DNA from: Blastomussa wellsi
Lineage: Eukaryota; Cnidaria; Anthozoa; Scleractinia; Plerogyridae
Direction: 5' to 3'
Length of the DNA stretch: 64,000 bases
NCBI GenBank assembly: GCA_947652115.1
Contig: OX393574.1
Span: 11,609,012-11,673,011 of the forward strand
Shown one piece after another: positions 10,823-21,291 of the stretch. A program made the position numbers and the translations under genes. Every line of letters begins with the position of its first letter. The stretch's first letter is position 1. The notes under the pieces were generated by a model. It saw only the letters and a list, made by a program, of their open reading frames with translations, was not told where the DNA came from and ran no database searches.

Positions 10823-11448
10823 ACCTTGTCATTAAGGACAATTTCACCTCGTTAAAACAATTTCTTAATCTGGCCACTCGGTCTGAGAAGTTTCTCCATC
10901 TCTTCTCCAGTGGACGTTGCTGCATTGAACGGAAAGTACTCTCGAAGGAAATTGATAGCATCTAAGGTTGGGACTAGAGAACGTTTCACAGAACACCTCT
11001 TGTCCAACCTTTATTCTTGCATTCATCGCAGGATGGAGTACAGGAAAACTTGAGGTACTGTGTTTCTTCATTGGGTATCTTTCTTCTTCATTGAATAACA
11101 TCATAGTTCAACTTTTATAATGTTTAAGGGACTCTGTTTCATTGACACCTGGTCAGCCAATAAAGTTGCACTGTTTTGATATACAACGGAGACATTTCGT
11201 TCCCACTGCATGTATGACAGTTCACAGATCAAACCACCTCTAACGTCCCTTGTACGAATTCATTTTTACATCCAACCCCACTCTCTCTAGAAGTGATTTT
11301 CCCCTATGTTCCCTCCTCTCTGCTTTCCCAACCCACCCACCCCCATCCCCCTTCTTTTCCAGATAATTGTTGAACAGTCCCCAACGGCAACTTTTGAAGC
11401 TGTAAAATGTGCTTCGTTAACAATTTGTTGAATAATAAAACAATTATC

Positions 11449-11619
11449 CTGCTCAAATTTGCCGAATACGGCCTTGTCTGCTAAATGTCAGGGAGCTATT
11501 CCGCGCGATTTCGCAGGCTAATGTTATTCAAATCCTCGGAGCAAGGACGAGAACCAACAACAATTTCAACCCACATTTGACGCCGGGTCCGGAAATCGAA
11601 CCCTGGCCATATTGATGGG

Positions 11620-11664
<45 letters not shown>

Positions 11665-11802
11665 GTATATCAATATAATTTGGTTTTATCAACTGGGTTG
11701 ATAATATCAATTGGCCACCGTAAAGAGATTCAAGAGCTGACGTTTCGAGCGTCAGCCCTTCGTCGGAGCGAATCCATGCGATGGGAGGCGAGCGCTCTCA
11801 CC
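11449..11802 (-). mobile_element. tRNA-derived SINE in B1, head truncated, carrying a nested insertion
   Basis: On the minus strand the intact sister copies read GGAGCAGGGATGGCACACTG with GGTGAGAGCGCCCGCCTCC (box-A side) and GGTTCGATTTCC (box B), then GGACCCGGCGTC and a tail. This is a tRNA-derived SINE of the type common in corals. In B1 about 24 bp at the 5' end, covering box A, are missing, and a 157 bp element (11623-11779) interrupts the tRNA part. It cannot be a working pol III gene. Confidence 0.7.
11623..11779. mobile_element. 157 bp insertion with 9 bp target duplication
   Basis: The direct repeat GATGGGAGG (11614-11622 and 11780-11788) flanks the insertion, and SINE copies without it show one GATGGGAGG. 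The interior has a small inverted repeat (TTATCAACTGGGTTGATAA) and, on the minus strand, CCGACGA, a GGGC/GCTC stem, then GAAACGTC. That resembles the two conserved core strands of a hammerhead ribozyme but has a U-to-C change and no visible stem III. The same insertion sits at the same site in B4 (25758-25914). The family is unassigned; a fragment of a Penelope-like or retrozyme-like element is possible. Confidence 0.65.
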
Positions 11803-12064
11803 AAGGTTCCTTAGCTATAGGACCTTAACCATATTGTGTTGTTAGTGTTCCATCAACGTCCCCTTGCACACCCATGGACCAGTTTGAGTTTTCTTTTTGT
11901 GCGAAAGAGAGTAAAACCATGATTTTCAAATTTCAATTTTGTGAAAGAAAAAAAAAATGTTTGCGAAGCACATTTTTAATTAATTCTTATTCCTTTAAAA
12001 ATATAAAAAATAATATAAAAAGGCACAGAAATCACACGCTTTGAGCATCATCTTTTGGAAACAG

Positions 12065-12985
12065 TTAACTTGAGCAGGAGCAAAACTGTTTGATCGTGTC
12101 TTTAACTGCTTGTCGCACTTCTCTCATCTTCCAGCAATACAGAAATGGGTTTAAAGTTGAGTTAAGCAAAACGAGAGATATCGCCACTTCCCATGCGAGT
12201 TCAAGAAATTCCGTGCGCAATCTTGTTGTCACTAGTACAGCCAAGATAGCATACGGAAGATAACAAACAACTAATGTTATCTGAACCCACAAAGCACTGG
12301 AGACTGTCTTTCTGTATCGTGCAATAATCAGTGGAATTCCTCTCGGAGTGCAGCTCGATCGTCCAAGATGAATATGTTCTTGTACTTGGGCCTGGTGATG
12401 GCGAAGCGTTAGATAGATTTTCGTGTAACATACAGTTGAGGTTATGATGCATAATAACATTAATATACATTTGATGTATATAGTGATACGAAAGCTGAAA
12501 AATATAAACGTTGAAAAAGCAAGGCTTAAGAGCCAAAATGCTATTCCAAACATCTGTACACGCCTCAGAGTTACGATTTGTCTGTATCTTAGCCCCATCA
12601 ACAAAGCCATGAGCCGGTCCACGCTTATTGCAGTCAGCGTAAACAAAGAAACTCCTCCGAAAATGACGCTGATACTGCTAAAAATGGTGGACAGATAGTA
12701 ACAACTTTGGGAGTGTTTTTGAGACATCAAAAATGCTACATAGACTGGTTGTGCGAAGAGCCCCACGCACAGATCGGTGCTCGCAAGGCAACCCAACAAA
12801 AACTTTGATGGCGGATGAAGGGACGGTACTTTTTGTAGAGTGACAATTATCAGGACATTTCCAAGAACTGCAGCGACACCTAGAGTACTGTTCAGTACTG
12901 AGATAGTTATCTTTTGATGTGTTCCATAAAGACCTGGCGAGCAGAAGATTGTCCTTTGGTTTCCATCCGCAGTTAAGTTGGCCAT
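12065..12985 (-). CDS. Intronless rhodopsin-like GPCR, array copy B1
   Basis: A 306-residue class A receptor in a single reading frame, expected in the plasma membrane; ligand unknown. TM1 is at about 27-50 (G42 N43), TM2 58-80 (LASTD, D71), and the TM3 top cysteine is C95. TM3 ends in D123 R124 L125, so the DRY tyrosine is leucine. TM4 has W151. The TM4-TM5 loop is only about eight residues and has no cysteine, so the usual TM3-ECL2 disulfide cannot form. TM5 ends CYTKIY (Y187), TM6 has C241 Y242 L243 P244 in place of CWxP, and TM7 has N279 P280 and Y283. The tail ends FCSCSS, a possible palmitoylation site. A sequon lies at Asn3. It differs from the B2 protein at a handful of residues, including H206, I247, V252 and L273. 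Confidence 0.92.
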   Translation of the reverse strand: MANLTADGNQRTIFCSPGLYGTHQKITISVLNSTLGVAAVLGNVLIIVTLQKVPSLHPPSKFLLGCLASTDLCVGLFAQPVYVAFLMSQKHSQSCYYLSTIFSSISVIFGGVSLFTLTAISVDRLMALLMGLRYRQIVTLRRVQMFGIAFWLLSLAFSTFIFFSFRITIYIKCILMLLCIITSTVCYTKIYLTLRHHQAQVQEHIHLGRSSCTPRGIPLIIARYRKTVSSALWVQITLVVCYLPYAILAVLVTTRLRTEFLELAWEVAISLVLLNSTLNPFLYCWKMREVRQAVKDTIKQFCSCSS

Positions 12986-13144
12986 TTTCGTGTTCTCATC
13001 CCCGGTCCCAGCTAGAGTTAATGTGTTATAAGTGTACCAATCCTGTTTTTAAGTCCAGCGCGGGTCAAGAAGAAATTTCAATGCCCTTTTACATGAGATT
13101 CCTCGTCCTGACCAGCTTCCATGACACGGCTTCAGTTCTCTTTT

Positions 13145-13442
13145 CTGGCGGTTAGAAATTAATAGTTTGTTACGAAATGGCTTTGATTTAGATTGATGCT
13201 CGGAAACTACGTAAACAAACTTTGAAACAAAAACCATGAACATCCAACAAAAAAGGAAATTCACGAGGGAATTGACATGTACAGTACCCATTTGAATCGA
13301 CAGGAGGCGAACTTGTATCCCCCATGGCTACAATTAACTCGCGATGTTTTGCTTCTGGAAGCATTGAAATACATATAAAGCGCAAAGAAAATGACAGCTG
13401 AATATATGCAGCGATTGGAATAAAAAAAGAAAAATAACTTAC
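13145..13442 (-). promoter_or_regulatory. Conserved 5' region: candidate leader intron or CCAAT/TATA promoter
   Basis: Upstream of the B1 ATG two readings compete. A leader intron is suggested by a strong donor GT|GTAAGTTA at 13437-13442 and an acceptor CTAACCGCCAG at 13145-13155; both are kept in all six units and would give an intron of about 298 bp in the 5' UTR. Alternatively, a CCAAT at about 13412-13416 and a TATA-like CTTTATATGTAT at about 13369-13380 could be a core promoter. Neither is proven. Equivalent sequences precede the genes in B2, B3, B4, B6 and B7. Confidence 0.3.
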
Positions 13443-13904
13443 ACATCTACTACATGTGAGTTTGACCGGCAGTCATCCAAAATTCATCTATTTTTCTGTT
13501 TTCCAATCTTGGAATTGCCTGAAGGAGTACGGGTTCTAGACAGGAAGATTAAACTTGTCAGTTCGTGACTAAGAAAGGTGAAATACTTTCTACACCTCGC
13601 AGCTGCTGGTAAATCCTGTCAAATAATCCAAATATCATCCCTCGAGATCAATTAACGAAATTGACAGAGCATATCTAATGCACTGATATCTGATAAATCA
13701 GATTATAATCAGCGATTTTACTAATGATCCATAGCGGCTTACCTAAGAAGTCGTCGTTAAATTCATATAAGGTATGATTATCCTTCTTAAGTGCATATGA
13801 AGCGAATTTTTGCTAATGAATATTTCTAAAATTTAACATGTTAAAGGAAAAATCTGAAAGTTTTAGAAGGAAAAAGAATAAATTGACGATTTTACATACA
13901 TTAA

Positions 13905-14139
13905 AGGAGCACAGTCACCATGAATAAAGTCAACTTTAGCATTGTATAAAATTACCTTCAAATCAAAGCAAACCTTGAAATAGTAGTATACTAAGGTAGA
14001 AAAACACCAAAGATGCACCAATAAACTGGAAAGAATCAAGGATGGCTTTGAACGAGGAAGGTCGAGAAGAATTGTAATTGAAAAATTTGAAAAATTTAGG
14101 CTAAACTTTTCAAACTGTGTCATTCGTGACCGAGCTCCT
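13905..14139. mobile_element. TTAA-flanked piggyBac-like MITE (B1)
   Basis: TTAA lies at both borders (13901-13904 and 14140-14143). The ends AGGAGCACAGTCAC and, inverted, AGGAGCTCGGTCAC form the terminal repeats of a 235 bp non-coding element. A TTAA duplication with TTAA|AGG ends is the hallmark of piggyBac-type elements. Relatives lie in B2, B4 and B6, and in the opposite orientation at 56461-56649. Confidence 0.75.
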
Positions 14140-14234
14140 TTAATACCACGTGATGTCAGATCCTGACGTCAACAACGAAAGTTGCCGAAATACACGCTAC
14201 AGCTGTCACTAGACCTCTCACGTGCTAACGTTTC

Positions 14235-15362
14235 TTGGAACAATCCGTTCGAACGGCTGAACGCACGGCGAGTCAGCTGATGAGAAAGCTGGATACCACA
14301 CCATGAATGGTCTGAACGGATGCAGAAATGTTTGGAATGGAAGTCGAACGACAGAAGAACGCGTTCAAATTTAATTGAAAAGTTCACTCGAATTGACTCA
14401 GAACTCTCAAGCTCGTGGGAATATGTCAATACTGAATGCCCAATGTTCCTACCGTATCCGTTTCACCAACAAATGAATTCATCAGGTGCCGTGAAGATGC
14501 AAGGAGTCATTTTTCCCCGAGACAAGGAAAATGGTGAAAGAATATGATGGTAGTAGCTCTCCCGCTTTTCCCAGTGAAAGAGCTAGTAGACGCTTGATAT
14601 TTTTGCATACTGTGACAATGATCGAAACCGTCATTTGAATAAAACGTATATCGCTAACAAAATATTATGAAGGGCTAACTACGTAAGGACCAGCAAAATA
14701 GTCGTTACTATTTACGAGACCACGTTTAATGCAATGCGCATTTAAAAAGTTCTTAACGTGACCACCATCAGCTTGCATGGCTGAGGCTGACGGGTGTTTT
14801 GGAACTATCCTGTTCGAACGGCTGAACGGACGGCGAATCAGCTGATGAAAGAGCCATATACCACACCATGAATGGACTGAACGGATGGAGAAAAGTTTGG
14901 AATGGATGAAGTCGAACGACAGAAGAACGTGTGCAAAGTAAATTGGAACAGAACTAACCTTCCTTTGAAGGCACAATTTGTGAAAAATTTCAAAAAGAAA
15001 ATTTCAAAACTCTCAACCGCCTGATCCGTCAAAGGGTTCTGGGATTATTTCAGCATTGAATGCCCAATTTTCCTTATGTATCAGTTTCACCAATAAGTGA
15101 ATTCATCTCTCTTTTTCCCAGTGAAAGAGCTAGTAGACGCTAATCCAAAAGCGCTTGATATTTGCATATTGCCACAGAGAAAGAAACCGTCATTTGAATA
15201 AAACATCTATCGCTAATCAAATGTTATGAAGGGCTAAACTACGTATATAAGGACCAGCAAAATAGTCATTACTATTCACGAGACCTCGTTTAAAACAATG
15301 CGCATTTACAAAGTTTGTAATGTGACCATCATCAGCTTGAATGGCTGGAGTGTTTTGAACAG
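14235..15362. repeat. Two tandem copies of a 564 bp module inside B1
   Basis: Copy 1 (14235-14798) and copy 2 (14799-15362) both start TTGGAAC(A/T)ATCC and contain GTTCGAACGGCTGAACG, CACACCATGAATGG, TTATGAAGGGCTAA and GGACCAGCAAAATAGTC. Only one copy is present in units B3 and B7, while B2, B4 and B6 also have two. No gene is supported in either copy. Confidence 0.8.
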
Positions 15363-15756
15363 ATAGGGCGAACCGTTCCAGCAACTGGTAATTTTTTTGA
15401 AAGGACAGCTTAATGTATGATTCCATTCGAACGGCTACCGAACGATTAATAGACGGCTAGGCGTTCGGAACGTTTTCGCGTGATGAGAGGAACAATTTCT
15501 TAATCTGGAAACTCGGTCTGAGAAGTTTGTCCATCTTTTCTCCAGTGGACGTTGCTGCATTGAACGGAAAGTACTCTCGAAGGAAATTGATAGCATCTAA
15601 GGTTGGGACTAGAGAACGTTTCACAGAACACCTCTTGTCCAACCTTCATTCTTGCATTCATCGCAGGATGGAGTACAGGAAAACTTGAGGTACTGTGTTT
15701 CTTCATTGGGTATCTTTCTTCTTCATTGAATAACATCATAGTGCAACTTTTATAAT

Positions 15757-15909
15757 GTTTAAGGGACTCTGTTTCATTGACACCTGGTCAGCCAATAAAG
15801 TTGCACTGTTTAAGGGACTCTGTTTCATTGACACCTGGTCAGCCAATAAAGTTGCACTGTTTAAGAGACTCTGTTTCATTGACACCTGGTCAGCCAATAA
15901 AGTTGCACT
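15757..15909 (+). repeat. Three tandem 51 bp units
   Basis: Units at 15757-15807, 15808-15858 and 15859-15909 start GTTTAAGGGACTCTG and end GTTGCACT. The unit length is exactly 17 codons, so the minus strand stays open through it; that is a by-product of the length. Copy number is 1 in B1, B4 and B6, 2 in B3, and 3 in B2 and B7. Confidence 0.9.
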
Positions 15910-16226
15910 GTTTTGATATATAACGGAGACATTTCGTCCCACTGCATGTATGACAGTTCACAGATCAAACCATCTCTAACGGTAATAGCTCTTCAACTAC
16001 TTTTCTAGTATGTGAAAATAATGATGTCCCTTGTACGAATTCATTTTTACATCCAACCCCACTCTCTCTAGAAGTGATTTTCCCCTATGTTTCCTCCTTT
16101 CTGCTTTCCCAATCCACCCACCCCCATCCCCCTTCTTTTCCAGATAATTGTTGAACAGTCCCCAACGGCAACTTTTGAAGCTGTAAAATGTGCTTCGTTA
16201 ACAATTTGTTGAATAATAAAACAATT

Positions 16227-16436
16227 ATCCTGCTCAATCTTGCCGAATACGGCCTTGTCTGCTAAATGTCAGGGAGCTATTCCGCGCGATTTCGCAGGCT
16301 AATGTTATTCAAATCCTCGGAGCAAGGACGAGAACCAACAACAATTTCAACCCACATTTGACGCCGGGTCCGGAAATCGAACCGTGGCCATATTGATGGG
16401 AGGCGGGCGCTCTCACCAGTGTGCCATCCCTGCTCC
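16227..16436 (-). mobile_element. tRNA-derived SINE in B2, full head
   Basis: On the minus strand it begins GGAGCAGGGATGGCACACTG and keeps a box-A-like stretch and box B (GGTTCGATTTCC) without interruption. It serves as the empty-site reference for the nested insertions in B1 and B4. The tail end near 16227 is approximate. Confidence 0.7.
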
Positions 16437-16706
16437 ACAAGGTTCCTTAGCTATAGGACCTTAACCATATTGTGTTGTTATAAAGCGTTCCATCAACTTC
16501 TCCTTGCACACCCATGGACCAGTTTGAGTTTTTTTTTTTGTGCGAAAGAGAGTAAAACCATGATTTTCAAATTTCAATTTTGTGAAAGAAAAAAAAAAAT
16601 GTTTGCGTAGCACATTTTTAATTAATTCTTATTCCTTTAAAAATATAAAAAATAATATAAAAAGGCACAGAAATCACACGCTTTGAGCATCTTCTTTTGG
16701 AAACAG

Positions 16707-17627
16707 TTAACTTGAGCAGGAGCAAAACTGTTTGATCGTGTCTTTAACTGCTTGTCGCACTTCTCTCATCTTCCAGCAATACAGAAACGGGTTTAAAGTT
16801 GAGTTAAGCATTACGAGAGATATCGCCACTTCCCATGCGAGTTCAAGAAATTCCGTGCGCAATCTTGTTGTCCCTAGTACAGCCACAATAGCATACGGAA
16901 GATAACAAACAACTAATGTTATCTGAACCCACAAAGCACTGGAGACTGTCTTTCTGTATCGTGCAATAATCAGTGGAATTCCTCTCGGAGTGCAGCTCGA
17001 TCGTCCAAGATCAATATGTTCTTGTACTTGGGCCTGGTGATGGCGAAGCGTTAGATAGATTTTCGTGTAACATACAGTTGAGGTTATGATGCATAATAAC
17101 ATTAATATACATTTGATGTATATAGTGATACGAAAGCTGAAAAATATAAACGTTGAAAAAGCAAGGCTTAAGAGCCAAAATGCTATTCCAAACATCTGTA
17201 CACGCCTCAGAGTTACGATTTGTCTGTATCTTAGCCCCATCAACAAAGCCATGAGCCGGTCCACGCTTATTGCAGTCAGCGTAAACAAAGAAACTCCTCC
17301 GAAAATGACGCTGATACTGCTAAAAATGGTGGACAGATAGTAACAACTTTGGGAGTGTTTTTGAGACATCAAAAATGCTACATAGACTGGTTGTGCGAAG
17401 AGCCCCACGCACAGATCGGTGCTCGCAAGGCAACCCAACAAAAACTTTGATGGTGGATGAAGGGACGGTACTTTTTGTAGAGTGACAATTATCAGGACAT
17501 TTCCAAGAACTGCAACGACACCTAGAGTACTGTTAAGTACTGAGATAGTTATCTTTTGATGTGTTCCATAAAGACCTGGCGAGCAGAAGATTGTCCTTTG
17601 GTTTCCATCCGCAGTTAAGTTGGCCAT
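16707..17627 (-). CDS. Intronless rhodopsin-like GPCR, array copy B2
   Basis: A 306-residue receptor with all family marks: N43, D71, C95, DRL at 123-125, W151, CYLP at 241-244 and NPFLY at 279-283. It differs from B1 only at scattered positions (V38, D206, V247, G252, M273). The N-terminus NQRTIFCSPG and the TM5 entrance ITIYIKC put it with B1 in one subtype. The reading frame is intact and the leader-region signals are conserved. It is probably functional if transcribed. Confidence 0.92.
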   Translation of the reverse strand: MANLTADGNQRTIFCSPGLYGTHQKITISVLNSTLGVVAVLGNVLIIVTLQKVPSLHPPSKFLLGCLASTDLCVGLFAQPVYVAFLMSQKHSQSCYYLSTIFSSISVIFGGVSLFTLTAISVDRLMALLMGLRYRQIVTLRRVQMFGIAFWLLSLAFSTFIFFSFRITIYIKCILMLLCIITSTVCYTKIYLTLRHHQAQVQEHIDLGRSSCTPRGIPLIIARYRKTVSSALWVQITLVVCYLPYAIVAVLGTTRLRTEFLELAWEVAISLVMLNSTLNPFLYCWKMREVRQAVKDTIKQFCSCSS

Positions 17628-18546
17628 TTTCGTGTTCTCATCCCCGGTCCCAGCTAGAGTTAATGTGTCATAAGTGTAGCAATCCTGTTTTTAAGTCCAG
17701 CGCGGGTCAAGAAGAAATTTCAATGCCCTTTTACATGAGATTCCTCGTCCTGACCAGCTTCCATGACACGGCTTCAGTTCTCTTTTCTGGCGGTTAGAAA
17801 TTAATAGTTTGTTACGAAATGGCTTTGATTTAGATTGATGCTCGGAAACTACGTAAACAAACTATGAAACAAAAACCATGAACATCCAACAAAAAAGGAA
17901 ATTCCCGAGGGAATTGACATGTACAGTAGCCATTTGAATCGAAAGAAGGCGAACTTGTATCCCCCATGGCTACAATTAACTCGCGATGTTTTGCTTCTGG
18001 AAGCATTGAAATACATATAAAGCGCAAAGAAAATGACAGCTGAATATATGCAGCGATTGGAATAAAAAAAGAAAAATAACTTACACATCTACTACATGTG
18101 AGTTTGACCGCCAGTCATCCAAAATTCATCTATTTTTCTGTTTTCCAATCTTGGAATTGCCTGAAGGAGTACGGGTTCTAGACAGGAAGATTAAACTTGT
18201 CAGTTCGTGACTAAGAAAGGTGAAATACTTTCTACACCTCGCAGCTGCTGGTAAATCCTGTCAAATAATCCAAATATCATCCCTCGAGATCAATTAACGA
18301 AATTGACAGAGCATATCTAATGCACTGATATCTGATAAATCAGATTATAATCAGCGATTTTACTAATGATTCATAACGGCTTACCTAAGAAGTCGTCGTT
18401 AAATTCATATAAGGTATGATCATCCTTCTAAAGTGCATATGAAGCGAATTTTTGCTAATGAATATTTCTAAAATTTAACATGTTAAAGGAAAAATCTGAA
18501 AGTTTTAGAAGGAAAAAGAATAAATTGACGATTTTACACACATTAA

Positions 18547-18781
18547 AGGAGCACAGTCACCATGAATAAAGTCAACTTTAGCATTGTATAAAATTACCTT
18601 CAAATCAAAGCAAACCTTGAAATAGTAGTATACTAAGGTAGAAAAACACCAAAGATGCACCAATAAACTGGAAAGAATCAAGGATGGCTTTGAACGAGGA
18701 AGGTTGAGAAGAATTGTAATTGAAAAATTTGAAAAATTTAGGCTAAACTTTTCAAACTGTGTCATTCGTGACCGAGCTCCT
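18547..18781. mobile_element. TTAA-flanked piggyBac-like MITE (B2)
   Basis: The same 235 bp element and the same insertion site as in B1, with TTAA at 18543-18546 and 18782-18785. It was inherited by unit duplication rather than inserted independently. Confidence 0.75.
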
Positions 18782-18869
18782 TTAATACCACGTGATGTCA
18801 GATCCTGACGTCAACAACGAAAGTTGCCGAAATACACGCTACAGCTGTCACTAGACCTCTCACGTGCTA

Positions 18870-20000
18870 ACGTTTCTTGGAACTATCCGTTCGAACGGCT
18901 GAACGCACGGCGAGTCAGCTGATAAGAAAGCTGGATACCACACCATGAATGGTCTGAACGGATGCAGAAATGTTTGGAATGGAAGTCAAACGACAGAAGA
19001 ACGCGTTCAAATTTAATTGAAAAGTTCACTCGAATTGACTCAGAACTCTCAGGCTCGTGGGATTATGTCAATACTGAATGCCCAATGTTCCTACTGTATC
19101 CGTTTCACCAACAAATTACTCATCAGGTGCCGTGAAGATGCAAGGAGTCATTTTTCCCCGAGAAAAGGAAAATGGTGAAAGAATATGATGGTAGTAGCTC
19201 TCCCGCTTTCTCCCAGTGAAAGAGCTAGTAGACGCTTGATATTTTTGCATACTGTAACAATGATCGAAACCGTCATTTGAATAAAACGTATATCGCTAAC
19301 AAAATATTATGAAGGGCTAACTACGTAAGGACCAGCAAAATAGTCGTTACTATTTACGAGACCACGTTTAATGCAATGCGCATTTAAAAAGTTCTTAACG
19401 TGACCACCATCAGCTTGCATGGCTGAGGCTGACGGGTGTTTTGGAACTATCCTGTTCGAACGGCTGAACGGACGGCGAATCAGCTGATGAAAGAGCCATA
19501 TACCACACCATGAATGAACTGAACGGATGGAGAAAAGTTTGGAATGGATGAAGTCGAACGGCAGAAGAACGTGTGCAAAGTAAATTGGAACAGAACTAAC
19601 CTTCCTATAAAGGCACAATTTGTGAAAAATTTCAAAAAGAAAATTTCAAAACTCTCAACCGCCTGATCCGTCAAAGGGTTCTGGGATTATTTCAGCATTG
19701 AATGCCCAATTTTCCTTATGTATCAGTTTCACCAATAAGTGAATTCATCTCTCTTTTTCCCAGTGAAAGAGCTAGTAGACGCTAATCCAAAAGCGCTTGA
19801 TATTTGCATATTGCCACAGAGAAAGAAACCGTCATTTGAATAAAACATCTATCGCTAATCAAATGTTATGAAGGGCTAAACTACGTATATAAGGACCAGC
19901 AAAATAGTCATTACTATTCACGAGACCTCGTTTAAAACAATGCGCATTTACAAAGTTTGTAATGTGACCATCATCAGCTTGAATGGCTGAAGAGTGTTTT
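18870..20000. repeat. Doubled 564 bp module in B2
   Basis: Counterpart of 14235-15362, with the same landmark order. Boundaries are approximate. No gene is supported. Confidence 0.7.
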
Positions 20001-20821
20001 GAACAGATAGGGCGAACCGTTCCAGCAACTGGTAATTTTTTTGAAAGGACAGCTTAATGTATGATTCCATTCGAATGGCTAGCGAACGATTAATAGACGG
20101 CTAGGCGTTCGGAACGTTTTCGCGTGATGAGAGGAACAATTTCTTAATCTGGACACTCGGTCTGAGAAGTTTGTCCATCTTTTCTCCAGTGGACGTTGCT
20201 GCATTGAACGGAAAGTACTCTCGAAGGAAATTGATAGCATCTAAGGTTGGGACTAGAGAACGTTTCACAGAACACCTCTTGTCCAACCTTCATTCTTGCA
20301 TTCATCGCAGGATGGAGTACAGGAAAACTTGAGGTACTGTGTTTCTTCATTGGGTATCTTTCTTCTTCATTGAATAACATCATAGTGCAACTTTTATAAT
20401 GTTTAAGGGACTCTGTTTCATTGACACCTGGTCAGCCAATAAAGTTGCACTGTTTAAGGGACTCTGTTTCATTGACACCTGGTCAGCCAATAAAGCTGCA
20501 CTGTTTTGATATATAACGGAGACATTTCGTTCCCACTTTATGTATGACAGTTCACAGATCAAACCATCTCTAACGTAATAGCTCTTCAACGACTTTTCTA
20601 GTATCTGAAAATAATGATGTCCCTTGTACGAATTCATTTTTACATCCAATCCCACTCTCTCTAGAAGTGATTTTTCCCTGTGTTTCCTCCTTTTTGCTTT
20701 CCCAATCCACCCACCCCCATCCCCCTTCTTTTCCAGATAATTGTTGAACAGTCCCCAATGGCAACTTTTGAAGCTGTAAAATGTGCTTCGTTAACAATTT
20801 GTTGAATAATAAAACAATTAT

Positions 20822-21029
20822 CCTGCCCAATCTTGCCGAATACGGCCTTGTCTGCTAAATGTCAGGGACCTATTCCGCGCGATTTCGCAGGCTAATGTTA
20901 TTCAAATCCTCGGAGCAAGGACGAGAACCAACAACAATTTCAACCCACATTTGACGCCGGGTCCGGAAATCGAACTGTGGCCATATTGATGGGAGGCGGG
21001 CGCTCTCACCAGTGTGCCATCCCTGCTCC
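20822..21029 (-). mobile_element. tRNA-derived SINE in B3
   Basis: Same SINE as in B2, with full head and no nested insertion. Box B has one change (CAGTTCGATTTCC on the minus strand). Confidence 0.65.
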
Positions 21030-21291
21030 ACAAGGTTCCTTAGCTATAGGACCTTAACCATTTTGTGTTGTTAGTGTTCAATCAACGTCCCCATGGACAC
21101 CCATGGACCAGTTTGATTTTTTTTGTGCGAAAGAGAGTAAAACCATGATTTTCAAATTTCAATTTTGTGAAAGAAAAAAAAAAATGTTTGCGTAGCACAT
21201 TTTTAATTAATTCTTATTCCTTTAAAAATATAAAAAATAATATAAAAAGGCACAGAAATCACACGCTTTGAGCATCTTCTTTTGGAAACAG

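Larger units (their letters stand above)
6603..10855. repeat. Segment A: left copy of a duplicated block
   Basis: From about 6620 (GGGTAGCATTTTGCAAAAAG) onward this block is collinear, with indels, to 30060-34168 (segment A'). Matching landmarks are 6826 with 31597, 8761 with 32068, 9423 with 32735 and 10331 with 33650, the later ones offset by about 23.3 kb. It carries the tandem repeats at 7600-7985 and 8150-8595, both missing from A', and ends with a GPCR pseudogene. No gene is supported in 6603-10330. The 72-codon frame kept in both copies (9423-9641 and 32735-32953) begins with TTG, and I do not call it coding. Confidence 0.8.
10856..15490. repeat. Array unit B1
   Basis: First of the head-to-tail receptor units. 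Units start at AACAATTTCTTAATCTGG and end at GATGAGAGG. Going rightward, B1 holds one copy of the 51 bp minisatellite unit (11122-11172), a SINE with a nested 157 bp insertion, the receptor gene, a candidate leader region, a TTAA MITE and two copies of a 564 bp module. A 79-codon minus-strand frame at 10865-11104 recurs in all seven units. It gathers mainly amino-acid-changing differences, so I do not call it coding. Confidence 0.85.
15491..20134. repeat. Array unit B2
   Basis: Second head-to-tail unit, 4644 bp, joined to B1 by GATGAGAGG|AACAATTT. It has three copies of the 51 bp minisatellite unit, an uninterrupted SINE, the receptor gene, the TTAA MITE and the doubled 564 bp module. It is nearly identical to B1 outside the SINE insertion. 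Confidence 0.85.

Noticed and set aside
12201..12698. Open frames antisense or out of frame within the array receptors (recurring in every unit)
   Set aside because: They recur only because the receptor genes are near-identical; they overlap a clearly coding frame.
13863..14123. 86-codon frame repeated in B1, B2, B4 and B6
   Set aside because: It lies almost wholly inside the TTAA-flanked MITE and is non-coding transposon sequence.
14665..14976. 103-codon frame repeated in several units
   Set aside because: It spans the junction between the two 564 bp modules and is absent where the module is single; no protein features.
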